Program-made: the position numbers and the translations under genes
The notes under the pieces: generated by a model
Databases searched by the model: none
What the model was told of the DNA's origin: nothing
Seen by the model: only the letters and a program-made list of their open reading frames with translations
DNA from: an uncultured Acinetobacter sp.
GTDB lineage: Bacteria > Pseudomonadota > Gammaproteobacteria > Pseudomonadales > Moraxellaceae
Direction: 5' to 3'
Length of the DNA: 64,000 bases
Assembly: GCF_943914805.1 (NCBI RefSeq)
Contig: NZ_CALUDM010000001.1
Location: forward strand, 34,303 to 98,302
In this document: in pieces, positions 47,737-57,043 of the stretch
Numbering within the stretch: the stretch's first letter is position 1
Layout: each line of letters opens with the position of its first letter

Positions 47737-50700
47737 CTATTTTCCCTCATTCATCCAACGATAAATCACAGGTAAAATCAACAAAGTCAAAAACGTTGAA
47801 GAAACGATTCCACCAATAACCACTGTCGCCAAAGGACGTTGCACTTCCGCACCTGTTCCTGTCGCCAAAGCCATTGGAATAAAGCCTAAAGAAGCGACAC
47901 ATGCAGTCATTAATACAGGTCTTAAACGTAGAATTGCACCTTGCCAAGTGGCCTGATAAATATCTAACTGTTGACGTAATTCTTTAATAAAAGTCAGCAT
48001 CACCAAACCATTTAAAACAGCAACACCAGACAGCGCAATAAAGCCCACCCCTGCTGACATTGACAATGGGATGTCACGTAACCACAAGGCGACTAAGCCA
48101 CCACATAAAGCAAAAGGTACACCTGTGAACACCAACAAGCTTTCCTTAATATTATGAAAAACGGCCATGAGTAAAATAAAGATTGTGATCAACGCCAAAG
48201 GCACAACCAACTGCATTCTTGCTTTCGCAGAAGTTAGGTTTTCGAATTGGCCACCATAATCCAACCAATACCCTGCTGGCATGTCCTGTTTAGAGAGCGT
48301 ATCTTGTAATTCAGTCACAAATGAACCTAAGTCACGTCCCTCTACATTGGCTGTGACTACCACACGGCGCTTACCATCCTCACGACTCACCTGATTTATG
48401 CCAAGAATATTTTCAACTTTCGCTACATCTTGAAGCTGAATCAAACCACCATTCGGTGTTTGTATGGGCAATACAGCCAAATGTTCAGGTGTCCTCTGCG
48501 CATCATCTAAACGAATCACAAAGTCAAAACGACGGTCACCTTGTAGAATCTGTCCAACATTTTGCCCACCAACACTGGTTGCAACTAAATCTTGAATGGC
48601 TTTCACAGATAATCCATATTGCGCTGCAACAGCTTTATTCACTTCTACATTAATTAGCGGTAAGCCAGAAGTTTGTTCAACATTGACCGCTGTAGCACCT
48701 GAAATATTTTTGATTTGCTGTGCGATACGATTGGCTTGTTGGTTTAAAACCTCCATATCATCACCGAAAATTTTCACCCCAACATCGCTACGTACACCTG
48801 AAATAAGCTCATTAAAACGCAACTCAATCGGTTGAGAAAATTCACTATTATTCCCAGGCAATGTGCTTAGAAAAGTAATCATCCGTTGTCGTAATTCATC
48901 AATACTTTCATCGGGATTACGCCATTGCTCATGTGGTTTGAGTAATACCACAGCATCGGAAATATTCGGTGGCATAACATCGGTTGCGACTTCTGCTGTT
49001 CCTGTACGCGCAAATATGGCTTTAATTTCTGGGAATGCTTTCAGCAATAACTTTTCAGTATTTTCCTGCATACGTAAAGACTGTTCTAAACCTGTACTCG
49101 GTGAACGCATTTGCTGTACCGCAAAATCACCTTCACTTAAAGTCGGTGCGAATTCACTGCCTATTTTTGTTGCTAGAACACCTGTTAAAACAAGCACACA
49201 TACAGCAAGTGTGACCACGAAAAATTTAAATTCATAAGCGATATTCAGCAACTTTTCGTAGTTCCGCTTTAACCACAACATCCAGCGACTTTCTGTTTCT
49301 TTCACTTCACCTTTGACAAATAAAGCCACAGCCGCGGGTACAAAGGTCACTGAAAGAATCATTGCGCCAAGTAATGCCAATACCACCGTCATCGCCATAG
49401 GATGGAACAACTTTGCTTCGACACCTGATAAAGCAAAGATGGGCAAATACACGACTAGAATGATTAATTGCCCAAAAATCAATGGACGACGTGCCTGCCG
49501 AGCTGCTAGAAAAACTTCTTTAAAGCGTTCATGTTTCGTTAATAAACGCCCTTTAGCATGTTGAGCTTCAGCCAAGCGTCGAATACAGTTTTCGACAATC
49601 ACCACTGCGCCATCCACAATAATACCGAAATCCAAAGCTCCCAGGCTCATCAGATTGGCACTAATCTTTTGCTCTGCCATACCCGCTAAAGTAAACAACA
49701 TCGACAAAGGAATCACACAGGCGGTAATCAATGCAGCTCGGAAATTTCCTAAAAACAGGAATAAGATGATGATCACCAGAATCGCACCTTCTACAAGGTT
49801 CTTCTGTACGGTTTGAATGGCTCTTTCTACAAGATCTGTGCGGTCATAAACTGTTTCTATCACCACACCTTTCGGTAAGGATTGCTGAACTTCTTTGACT
49901 TTGGCATCAACAGCTTTCGCTACTGTTCGACTATTTTCACTCATCATCATCATGGCGATGCCAAGTACAGCTTCCTCGCCATTATAGGTTGCACCACCAG
50001 TCCGCAAATCATGCCCAATAGACACCGTGGCAACATCTGCAACTCGAATCGGAAAGCCATTTTTATGTGCAATACTGACATTTTGAATATCTTCAATACT
50101 GTTCAATGTTCCTGGTACACGTACCGTCATCTGCTGACCGTTATTTTCAATAAAGCCTGCACCACGGTTTTCATTATTTTCAGTTAAAGCAGTTTGTAAA
50201 TCAGTCACTGGAATCTGCAATTGTTGCAAACGATTCAGGTCAGGGGTCACCACATAGGTTTTATTAAAACCACCTATAGAATTAACCTCAGCCACGCCTG
50301 CAACACGTTGCAATTGTGGGCGCACAATCCAGTCCTGAATTTCACGTAAATCCATTGCAGTATAAGATGTACCATCGGATTTTTTCGCATTCGGCTCAGC
50401 TTTAATCACCCATTGATAAATCTCGCCCAACCCTGTGGAAACAGGTGACATCGTTGGCGTAATGCTATTGGGTAATTCCGCCTGCGCCTCTTGCAAACGC
50501 TGATTAATTTGCTGTCTTGCCCAATAGATATCTGTACCATCTTTAAAAATAATGGTCACTTGCGACAAGCCATAACGAGAAATAGAACGGGTTTGCTCTA
50601 GCTTTGGCAACCCTGCCATCGAGTTTTCAATTGGATAAGTAATCCGTTGTTCAACTTCTAAAGCGGTGAAACCTGCTGCCTGCGTATTAATCTGTACTTG

Positions 50701-50967
50701 AGTATTGGTAATATCAGGCACAGCATCAATGGGTAATTTTTGATAACTGTAAATTCCCACGGCAATCCAAGCGATGATAAACAGCATCACCCAAATTGCG
50801 TTTTGAATAGAAAATTGAATCAGTCGATCAAATAAACCGTCAGGCTTAGGTAATGTCGTATCTACGTCAGAACTGACATCAGTGTTTAAATGCTCGTTTG
50901 ATTTAGATCTAGATTCAGAATTTGATTCAGAACTTGATTCAGAATTTGGAGAATCATTAGTGCTCAT
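47737..50967 (-). CDS. czcA: Heavy-metal efflux RND transporter CzcA
   Basis: CzcA (1076 residues) is an HME-RND inner-membrane pump for divalent metals. After a Ser/Asn/Glu-rich N-terminal extension of about 40 residues the first helix begins (IWVMLFIIAWIAVGIYSY). The proton relay motif DFGIIVDGAVVIVEN near 430 is the HME-RND signature of the Zn/Co/Cd type. Two large periplasmic loops and twelve helices are evident. AAGGAG lies nine bases before the ATG, which overlaps the czcB stop by 11 bases. The metal is inferred from the family. Confidence 0.93.
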   Translation of the reverse strand: MSTNDSPNSESSSESNSESRSKSNEHLNTDVSSDVDTTLPKPDGLFDRLIQFSIQNAIWVMLFIIAWIAVGIYSYQKLPIDAVPDITNTQVQINTQAAGFTALEVEQRITYPIENSMAGLPKLEQTRSISRYGLSQVTIIFKDGTDIYWARQQINQRLQEAQAELPNSITPTMSPVSTGLGEIYQWVIKAEPNAKKSDGTSYTAMDLREIQDWIVRPQLQRVAGVAEVNSIGGFNKTYVVTPDLNRLQQLQIPVTDLQTALTENNENRGAGFIENNGQQMTVRVPGTLNSIEDIQNVSIAHKNGFPIRVADVATVSIGHDLRTGGATYNGEEAVLGIAMMMMSENSRTVAKAVDAKVKEVQQSLPKGVVIETVYDRTDLVERAIQTVQKNLVEGAILVIIILFLFLGNFRAALITACVIPLSMLFTLAGMAEQKISANLMSLGALDFGIIVDGAVVIVENCIRRLAEAQHAKGRLLTKHERFKEVFLAARQARRPLIFGQLIILVVYLPIFALSGVEAKLFHPMAMTVVLALLGAMILSVTFVPAAVALFVKGEVKETESRWMLWLKRNYEKLLNIAYEFKFFVVTLAVCVLVLTGVLATKIGSEFAPTLSEGDFAVQQMRSPSTGLEQSLRMQENTEKLLLKAFPEIKAIFARTGTAEVATDVMPPNISDAVVLLKPHEQWRNPDESIDELRQRMITFLSTLPGNNSEFSQPIELRFNELISGVRSDVGVKIFGDDMEVLNQQANRIAQQIKNISGATAVNVEQTSGLPLINVEVNKAVAAQYGLSVKAIQDLVATSVGGQNVGQILQGDRRFDFVIRLDDAQRTPEHLAVLPIQTPNGGLIQLQDVAKVENILGINQVSREDGKRRVVVTANVEGRDLGSFVTELQDTLSKQDMPAGYWLDYGGQFENLTSAKARMQLVVPLALITIFILLMAVFHNIKESLLVFTGVPFALCGGLVALWLRDIPLSMSAGVGFIALSGVAVLNGLVMLTFIKELRQQLDIYQATWQGAILRLRPVLMTACVASLGFIPMALATGTGAEVQRPLATVVIGGIVSSTFLTLLILPVIYRWMNEGK
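50912..50947 (-). repeat. 12-bp tandem repeat in czcA 5' end
   Basis: Three units, GATTCAGAATTT, GATTCAGAACTT and GATTCAGAATTT, are tandem on the plus strand, with a fourth degenerate unit at 50900-50911. They encode the Ser-Glu-Ser-Asn/Ser part of the CzcA N-terminal extension. Confidence 0.85.
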
Positions 50968-52225
50968 GACTCGCTTCTCCTTTTTCTAATTCAGACTTCA
51001 ATAGAAAACTACCTTGTGCTGCATATTGCTGCCCCTGAGCTAAGCCTGACTGGATTTCAATCCACTGTCCATCACTCGATATTTGCCCGAGAATCACAGC
51101 TTGCGCTTTAAATTCAATTTTCTGATCATGTTCAAATGCAACAAAAACCACATCCTTACCTTCAACCTTTTGAATCGCACTTTTTAAAACTCTGAGTGCT
51201 TGCATTGAACCCGCTTGTTGAAGTTGGACATTGACCATTAAATTCGGACGTAATTCAGCCGCTTTCGATAATACTTTGGCACGTACTTGTAAACGGCCTG
51301 TTTGTGCATCAGCTTCACTATTTAAACTTTGAACTTGTGCTGTGAAAATATTGCCCGTTTGTAAGGATTTAAATTCGATCTTTTGATTTGGAGCAAGTGC
51401 AGCAGATTCAGCATTTGGCGCAATAAATTCAAGCCATAGCTGATCCAATTGATCAATAATAAAGAGCTGATCTGCCAGTTGAACATTCTCACCGATCACC
51501 AAATCTTTCTTACTAATCACTCCTGAAATGGGTGCAGTTAATACATAGCGACCATTTGAACTTGATGCTGCACCAAAAGCCGATAAACGTGACTTGGTGG
51601 CCTGCAGTTGAATCTGTGCTTGCCTATAAGCATTGTAAGCACGTTGATAATCTTGCTTGGCAGAAATACCTTGCGACCACAACTGACGTTCACGTTCATA
51701 GTCTTGCCGAGCAAGCTCAAGATTGGTTTGAACAATTTGTAAATTGGCTTGTTGATCGACCAAATCTGGTACCAATAAAGTTGCTAAAGCTTGCCCCTTT
51801 TGTACATGCTGCCCCAATTCCACATTCACAGTCTCGACGTGACCACTAAACGCAGGGGATACATGTGCTTGACGATCTGTATTTACTGTAATTTTGGCAG
51901 GATAAGATGCTGATTTAGTCACTATACCCATTTCAGCTTTCACCAACTGCACACCCTGTTCCGTCATTTGCTTGGCAGTCAATATAATTGTTTCAGCATG
52001 CTCTGCTTCGCTTTCCGCATGTCCTTTTTCTTCTTTTTCAGCTTCTGAATGTGCATGTTCTTCAGTTTCAACATGCCCATGCTCGTCTTCTTTCGCAGGT
52101 TGATCTTTACCTGAAATAAATAGCACGATCGCCAGTAATGCCGTACTGATGAGTGCAATAATAATTAACAGCTTTTGGGAGATTTTTCCGCTTTGATTTT
52201 TTAAAATATTTTGTAGATTTTGCAT
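50957..52225 (-). CDS. czcB: Metal efflux periplasmic adaptor CzcB
   Basis: This 422-residue membrane fusion protein has one N-terminal transmembrane helix (about 17-38). A His/Glu-rich linker follows (DEHGHVETEEHAHSEAEK and beyond, to about 83) that may bind metal. The barrel-sandwich hybrid (HVETVNVELGQHVQKGQAL), an alpha-hairpin, and beta-barrel and membrane-proximal domains come next. The ATG at 52225 has GGGGGA seven or so bases upstream; a longer in-frame reading is less likely because it would overlap czcC by about 100 bp. It links czcA and czcC. Confidence 0.92.
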   Translation of the reverse strand: MQNLQNILKNQSGKISQKLLIIIALISTALLAIVLFISGKDQPAKEDEHGHVETEEHAHSEAEKEEKGHAESEAEHAETIILTAKQMTEQGVQLVKAEMGIVTKSASYPAKITVNTDRQAHVSPAFSGHVETVNVELGQHVQKGQALATLLVPDLVDQQANLQIVQTNLELARQDYERERQLWSQGISAKQDYQRAYNAYRQAQIQLQATKSRLSAFGAASSSNGRYVLTAPISGVISKKDLVIGENVQLADQLFIIDQLDQLWLEFIAPNAESAALAPNQKIEFKSLQTGNIFTAQVQSLNSEADAQTGRLQVRAKVLSKAAELRPNLMVNVQLQQAGSMQALRVLKSAIQKVEGKDVVFVAFEHDQKIEFKAQAVILGQISSDGQWIEIQSGLAQGQQYAAQGSFLLKSELEKGEASHEH

Positions 52226-52226
52226 G

Positions 52227-53606
52227 TTAATTTCCCCCGCCAATAATCGGTAAAGCTTGTGTTTCCTGCCATAAACTTTGATTGATCTGCGCAACTGCAT
52301 CTTTCGCCATGATCTGACTTGGTTCAATACCCAAACTTAAACTCTCTGCCTCAATGGCACGCTGCCAAGCTTCTTTTAACAACTGCACCTTACGCATGTG
52401 TACATCCTGCAATTGCAAAGTCGCTTGTTGCACATCGGTCACTGCAAATTTTCCTGCACTAAAGCCTTGCAAAATTTTATGTTGTACCTGAGTTGCAAGC
52501 GGAAGTTGAGTTTGCTCAAGTGCCTGAAATTGCACTTCCAAACCCTGTAATTCAGTTAATAATGTTCCGATTTGCAGTGCATTTTGTTTTAAATAAAACA
52601 ACTGCTGTTTCGCCAATAAATCCTGTTTAGCTTGCGCAATCTGTACACCATATTGCTGACGGTTAAAAATATTCAATGGAATAGAAACGCCAATAACCAG
52701 TGCATTTTCTGTTGATGTTTCAACTGATTGGGTTCTATTCATCCCAACATTTACTGTCGGATTAGGGCGTGCTGAAGCTCTTAACTGATCGACTGTTGCT
52801 TTGGCTTCTAAAACTTGTAACTGACGTGATTTTTCAAACAGATTTTCAGCAAGATACTGTTGTACCTGTTGATGTGTTGATGAAGGCCATAAAGATTGAG
52901 GGCTTAAACCAATAACAATAGATTTATCGACTTCGCCCCACAAATTTGACAATTGCTGTGTCAGCACTTGCACTTGCAAATCTGCTTGGCGGTATAAACG
53001 TTCATTTTCAGCATGGCTTAATCGAGCACGATCCACATCGACCTGCGCAATACTGCCTGCTTGATAACGCTTTTGAATCGCATTCAGATTTTCTTCACTG
53101 ACTTTTAGTTGCTGTTGAACTACATTACGCTCTAGCTCAAAAATAGCCAGTTGTGACCATAGATATTTCACAGCCAATGAAAGTTGTGCCTGATAAATTT
53201 TTTGCTTTAAATCTGTTTGATCTTGCGCTATTTGGGCTAATTTCTGTGTAGATTTACGTTGACCAAATAAATCCAGTTGTTGTGAAATACCAATCGCAAG
53301 CTCTTTTTCTGAGTCAGATCCAAAGCCTGTTTGCTCTATGGACAACTCAGGATTTATCCACAGTTTTGATTGTTTTATATTCGCAGATGCAATTTGCTGC
53401 TGAGTTTTCCACACATCTTGCGGCTGCTGATACTGTTCAACTTTTTGAATCGCTTGAGTCAATGTCAATGGATTTTGCACTGTATCTGCATAAGCTGTAT
53501 TTGTATAAAAAGGAGATGAAACAATCCCCATCCATAATCCACTGATCACAGATAATTTAAGCACAGCACTACGTCTGGCTTTTGCATGACATAATTTTTT
53601 AGACAT
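52227..53606 (-). CDS. czcC: Outer-membrane metal efflux protein CzcC (TolC-like)
   Basis: CzcC (459 residues) is a TolC-family outer-membrane factor for the CzcBA pump. The signal peptide is about residues 1-40 (ending TAYA). Two OEP repeats follow, rich in Gln, Leu and Ala, with coiled-coil helices such as EENLNAIQKRYQAGSIAQVD. The stop lies one base before the czcB start. The upstream 57-bp gap to czcI suggests a czcI-C-B-A operon. Confidence 0.9.
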   Translation of the reverse strand: MSKKLCHAKARRSAVLKLSVISGLWMGIVSSPFYTNTAYADTVQNPLTLTQAIQKVEQYQQPQDVWKTQQQIASANIKQSKLWINPELSIEQTGFGSDSEKELAIGISQQLDLFGQRKSTQKLAQIAQDQTDLKQKIYQAQLSLAVKYLWSQLAIFELERNVVQQQLKVSEENLNAIQKRYQAGSIAQVDVDRARLSHAENERLYRQADLQVQVLTQQLSNLWGEVDKSIVIGLSPQSLWPSSTHQQVQQYLAENLFEKSRQLQVLEAKATVDQLRASARPNPTVNVGMNRTQSVETSTENALVIGVSIPLNIFNRQQYGVQIAQAKQDLLAKQQLFYLKQNALQIGTLLTELQGLEVQFQALEQTQLPLATQVQHKILQGFSAGKFAVTDVQQATLQLQDVHMRKVQLLKEAWQRAIEAESLSLGIEPSQIMAKDAVAQINQSLWQETQALPIIGGGN

Positions 53607-53663
53607 TTGAATGCCCCACTAAATGAAATAATTAGTGGTGGGCAATTTTTTGGCTACCCCACC

Positions 53664-54080
53664 TTATAGCGGGGCATATATAGGAGGAGGATCTTGCAAA
53701 AACAGATGAGGCGACTGATACAAATTTTCCCAATCAAGAAATACAGGCTCAACATAAGTAGCCGATCGAGGCTGATCAGCTTGTTGTTGTACATCGGCTA
53801 CAATAAAGTGCGCAAAAGAAGGCAAATGATCACGATGATCATCTTGGAAATTATTCAGGAAATCGGTATTTAAACCATTCTCTATATTGCCAGATGGTTT
53901 TTTATGACTGCGATCGCTTTCACAATGCAATGCAACGTGATGCCCAAAATGGATTTGAACATTTTGAATCTGAGTCATTTTTAAGCTTTCATGACCGCAA
54001 AAAGCCGCAGCCACATTCCAAAGACTTTGGAACATGAACAGACTCAATATTGCTGTAATGAAAAAACCTGAACGCTTCAC
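53664..54080 (-). CDS. czcI: CzcI-like periplasmic metal-efflux accessory protein
   Basis: This 138-residue His-rich protein has a signal peptide (KRSGFFITAILSLFMFQSLW, ending near AAA). The mature start FCGHESLKMTQ, then HFGHHVALHCES, fits the CzcI family (typically YCQHE and HFGHH), and the tail ends DPPPIYAPL. CzcI accompanies czcCBA in Cupriavidus and may modulate it. I place the start at GTG 54080, which gives a standard signal peptide; a TTG at 54116 would add 12 residues, and neither has a good ribosome-binding site. Confidence 0.7.
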   Translation of the reverse strand: MKRSGFFITAILSLFMFQSLWNVAAAFCGHESLKMTQIQNVQIHFGHHVALHCESDRSHKKPSGNIENGLNTDFLNNFQDDHRDHLPSFAHFIVADVQQQADQPRSATYVEPVFLDWENLYQSPHLFLQDPPPIYAPL

Positions 54081-54133
54081 ACGTTTAGCCCAAATAGGAA
54101 ATTGCAATGAAAGCAATATAACAAATAAATCAG

Positions 54134-54148
54134 TGTAATAAAATTACA
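54134..54148. promoter_or_regulatory. TGTAATaaaATTACA palindrome upstream of czcI
   Basis: A perfect 6-3-6 dyad lies 54-68 bp before the chosen czcI start, in the 283-bp divergent gap to the Sel1 gene. It may be the operator for a metal regulator such as a CzcR-type or CopR-type response regulator. No regulator gene is nearby. Confidence 0.4.
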
Positions 54149-54363
54149 TCAAAATGATGATACGACAATAGAAATATGACGTAATAAATCTCATAAATAT
54201 TCATGACAATTTTACATGTTATAAAAAACATACAAATCGCAATTGACAATTTACAATTAGTTATTTGCAAAGTGTAAAAAACAAGCTAAATTAACTATAT
54301 CTAATCATTTTTCCGATTAGTTCTCTTTTTTACTTTGTTAATGGATTAGCAAGGAGGTTGTAT

Positions 54364-54729
54364 ATGTTAGTGCATATTTTGAACCGTTTTTTAGGAGATT
54401 CTACATCTCGCTACGCATTTGAAAAAAATGTCTCAGAAGCCTCTTTAGAGAAATCTCAAGCGCACGATTTTGAAAGCAAAAATTCATTTCAAGAAGTTCC
54501 TCCGGACTCAGCAGATAATCGTAATGCGATGTGGTGTTATCTCAGAGCCGCTTTGCGAGGAGATCAAGAAGCACAATATAAAATGGGTTTAAGCTATTTA
54601 AATGGACAGCTTGGTTTAGATCGTAGCTATAGTCATGCTGAAAAATGGCTTGAACAAGCAGCCCACCAAGGTCATACCCCTGCGAAGGAAGAGCTAACAA
54701 AGGCGTACGATGAACTCGCTTTTTCATAA
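54364..54729 (+). CDS. Small Sel1-repeat protein
   Basis: This 121-residue protein has one to two Sel1-like repeats: MWCYLRAALRGDQEAQYKMGLSYLNG, then YSHAEKWLEQAAHQGHTPAKEEL. There is no signal peptide, so it is probably cytosolic and used for protein-protein contacts. The ATG at 54364 is chosen because AAGGAGG (54351-54357) lies six bases upstream. The segment before the repeats (residues 20-50) looks disordered. A hairpin, CTAATC/GATTAG (54301-54320), precedes the gene and an 11-bp hairpin terminator follows. The role is unknown. Confidence 0.75.
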   Translation: MLVHILNRFLGDSTSRYAFEKNVSEASLEKSQAHDFESKNSFQEVPPDSADNRNAMWCYLRAALRGDQEAQYKMGLSYLNGQLGLDRSYSHAEKWLEQAAHQGHTPAKEELTKAYDELAFS

Positions 54730-54760
54730 ATAATGGCAAAATATTACACTATTTTTTCAT

Positions 54761-54786
54761 AAACAGAGCTGTGTTCAGCTCTGTTT
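54761..54786 (+). terminator. Terminator after the Sel1 gene
   Basis: AAACAGAGCTG (54761-54771) and CAGCTCTGTTT (54776-54786) form an 11-bp perfect stem with tetraloop TGTT. The T-run is short. Confidence 0.75.
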
Positions 54787-54972
54787 CCAACCTGTTTTGA
54801 AATATATTCACTTGAATTTATTTGATTATTTTTTAGCCTTTTCACCTACATCTTCGCTTTTAATGTTCTGCAAGATATGGTAAAAATCACTAAATAAGTG
54901 AAAAAATTATAGAGCATTTACTCTATAAATATTTTGTAAATTCATAAACTTAAGCCTAGTAATTTTATTTTT

Positions 54973-55018
54973 TTTGTATATTATTGCGCCCAATAAATCT
55001 GATCACCTTTTATACAAA
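54973..55018 (+). promoter_or_regulatory. Nested dyads in the acr1 leader
   Basis: TTTGTATA (54973-54980) pairs with TATACAAA (55011-55018). Inside it TTATTG (54981-54986) pairs with CAATAA (54991-54996), loop CGCC. It lies 67-112 bp before the acr1 ATG. It could be an operator or RNA hairpin. The other bases of the 355-bp gap between the Sel1 gene and acr1 show nothing further. Confidence 0.4.
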
Positions 55019-55084
55019 GCCATGATCGCCCCGAAACAACAAATACAGCCCATATATTCATTCCAGTAAATCAGGGAAACAGCT

Positions 55085-55972
55085 ATGAATCAAAAATTAG
55101 AGCAACTTTTTCAATCAAAAGTTCAAGGTAAAATTGCACTAATTACAGGTGCATCGAGTGGTATCGGTTTAACAGTTGCAAAAAAACTCGCTGCAGCAGG
55201 TGCACACGTACTTTTAGTCTCTCGTACAGAAGAAACTCTAAAAGAAGTTCAAGCTGAAATTATTGCTGAAGGTGGTCAGGCTGATATTTTCCCTTGCGAT
55301 TTAAACGATATGAATGCCATTGATGAAGTATCTAAACAGATTATTGCATCTGTGGATCATATTGATATTTTAATCAATAACGCAGGTCGCTCAATCCGTC
55401 GTGCTGTACATGAATCTGTAGACCGCTTCCATGATTTCGAACGTACTATGCAACTCAACTACTTCGGTGCAGTTCGCTTGGTCTTGAATGTTTTACCACA
55501 AATGATGGTTCGTAAAGACGGTCAAATTATCAATATCAGCTCGATTGGTGTTCTAGCAAATGCAACTCGTTTCTCTGCTTATGTTGCATCAAAAGCTGCG
55601 TTAGATGCTTTCAGTCGTTGTCTATCTGCTGAAGTTCATTCGCATAAAATTGCAATTACTTCGGTTTATATGCCTTTAGTACGTACTCCGATGATTGCAC
55701 CAACGAAAATTTATAAATATGTACCGACACTTTCACCAGAACAAGCAGCTGATTTAGTGGCATTTGCAATTGTGAAACGTCCGAAGAAAGTCGCAACAAA
55801 CTTAGGACGTTTAGCATCAATCACTTATTCAATTGCACCTGAAATCAATAACAAATTGATGTCGATTGGTTTTAACTTATTCCCAAGCTCTACTGCTTCT
55901 GTAGGCGAGCCACAAAAGTTAAACCTAGTACAACGTGCTTATGCACGCCTGTTCCCTGGTGAGCATTGGTAA
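55085..55972 (+). CDS. acr1: Fatty acyl-CoA reductase Acr1
   Basis: This 295-residue SDR-fold enzyme matches the characterised Acinetobacter Acr1 in length and in most of its sequence as I recall it. Acr1 reduces long-chain acyl-CoA to the aldehyde with NADPH for wax-ester formation. Visible features are TGASSGIG (Rossmann motif, near 26), NNAGRSIRRAVHES, the catalytic YVASK (Tyr-x-x-x-Lys), and the end YARLFPGEHW. AGGGAAA sits about six bases before the ATG. The gene is apparently monocistronic. Confidence 0.93.
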   Translation: MNQKLEQLFQSKVQGKIALITGASSGIGLTVAKKLAAAGAHVLLVSRTEETLKEVQAEIIAEGGQADIFPCDLNDMNAIDEVSKQIIASVDHIDILINNAGRSIRRAVHESVDRFHDFERTMQLNYFGAVRLVLNVLPQMMVRKDGQIINISSIGVLANATRFSAYVASKAALDAFSRCLSAEVHSHKIAITSVYMPLVRTPMIAPTKIYKYVPTLSPEQAADLVAFAIVKRPKKVATNLGRLASITYSIAPEINNKLMSIGFNLFPSSTASVGEPQKLNLVQRAYARLFPGEHW

Positions 55973-56021
55973 GATTGACGAGCAGTCAATCACTTTGAAT
56001 AAAAACTTATAAAATAAAAAG

Positions 56022-56933
56022 TTATAAGGAAATGGAAAGCTTACTTTTAAGTAGGCTTTCCAACCAAATAATAAAATATTGAAAATAACTCGGTCGGTAT
56101 TTACGCTCTAAAAATAAGAAATTAATATCGAGCTTAAAACACGGTTCTTCTTCCAAAATTCTGACTAATTTCTGATTATGTATAAATGGAATTGCATCAA
56201 ATGCAGGTATTTGGAAAATCCCTAAGCCTTGTAAACCTGCCTGCAAATAACTTTCTGTATCTTCAACCGAGAGTCGATAAGGTAGCTCAATTTGTCGATC
56301 CTGAAACACCAACTGACTCCATCCTGAATCATTATTTTTGAGTTGATATGCAATCATAGAATGGTTTTGTGCATGTCCCATTTTCAGCATATCTATATGA
56401 ATCACATCATTATAATGATGAAGATAACGTGTTGAAGCAACTGTAAACAAATCCACTTGCGCAATCGGGCGAGCAATTAAATGCCCTTCATTCACATTGC
56501 CTACTCGTACCACACAATCCAAACGCTCTTCGATCAAATTAGAAAAATCATCATTGCTGTGTATTAAAACTCTAACTTGAGGATATTTTTGATAAAACTC
56601 ATCTAAATGAGGGATTAGATATTGTGTCGCCATTCTGATCGGCAAACCAATTTTGATTTGTCCAACATCTTCACGATTCTGTAATTTAAATTTGTTTAAT
56701 TCTTCAGATTGGATAATCAGTTGCCGAACTTCTTGATAGAACAAAACACCATCATTGGTTAAATTTACTTTTCTCGTTGTTCTATTCAATAACAATACTT
56801 CATATTCTTTTTCAAGTGATTGCACGGCATAAGTAATACTTGAACGTGGAAGATTTAATAGGCTTGCAACTTGCGCAAATGATTGTTTTTCAGCAACTAA
56901 ACAAAATATTTTTAAACGCTCAATTTTATCCAT
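56022..56933 (-). CDS. LysR-family transcriptional regulator
   Basis: This 303-residue regulator has an N-terminal winged helix (residues 1-60; ERLKIFCLVAEKQSFAQVASLLN, then RSSITYAVQSLEKEYEVLLLNRTTRKV) and a periplasmic-binding-protein-like effector domain. The effector is unknown. It is divergent from an SDR gene with a 110-bp gap, which is the usual arrangement for an activator or repressor of the neighbour. Confidence 0.92.
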   Translation of the reverse strand: MDKIERLKIFCLVAEKQSFAQVASLLNLPRSSITYAVQSLEKEYEVLLLNRTTRKVNLTNDGVLFYQEVRQLIIQSEELNKFKLQNREDVGQIKIGLPIRMATQYLIPHLDEFYQKYPQVRVLIHSNDDFSNLIEERLDCVVRVGNVNEGHLIARPIAQVDLFTVASTRYLHHYNDVIHIDMLKMGHAQNHSMIAYQLKNNDSGWSQLVFQDRQIELPYRLSVEDTESYLQAGLQGLGIFQIPAFDAIPFIHNQKLVRILEEEPCFKLDINFLFLERKYRPSYFQYFIIWLESLLKSKLSISL

Positions 56934-56977
56934 CTTTATTATTCAATTTATTCGAACAGTCCATTCAATTCTACTTA

Positions 56978-57017
56978 CTATTTCGTATAAAAAATAGCTC
57001 ATACAATCATTCATTGT
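56978..57017. promoter_or_regulatory. Dyads between the LysR gene and the SDR gene
   Basis: CTATTT (56978-56983) and AAATAG (56992-56997) form one dyad. ACAAT (57003-57007) and ATTGT (57013-57017) form a second, the latter with the T/A spacing typical of LysR sites. They lie in the 110-bp divergent gap. Confidence 0.35.
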
Positions 57018-57043
57018 TTTTATACATTAATTGGACAATAAAA

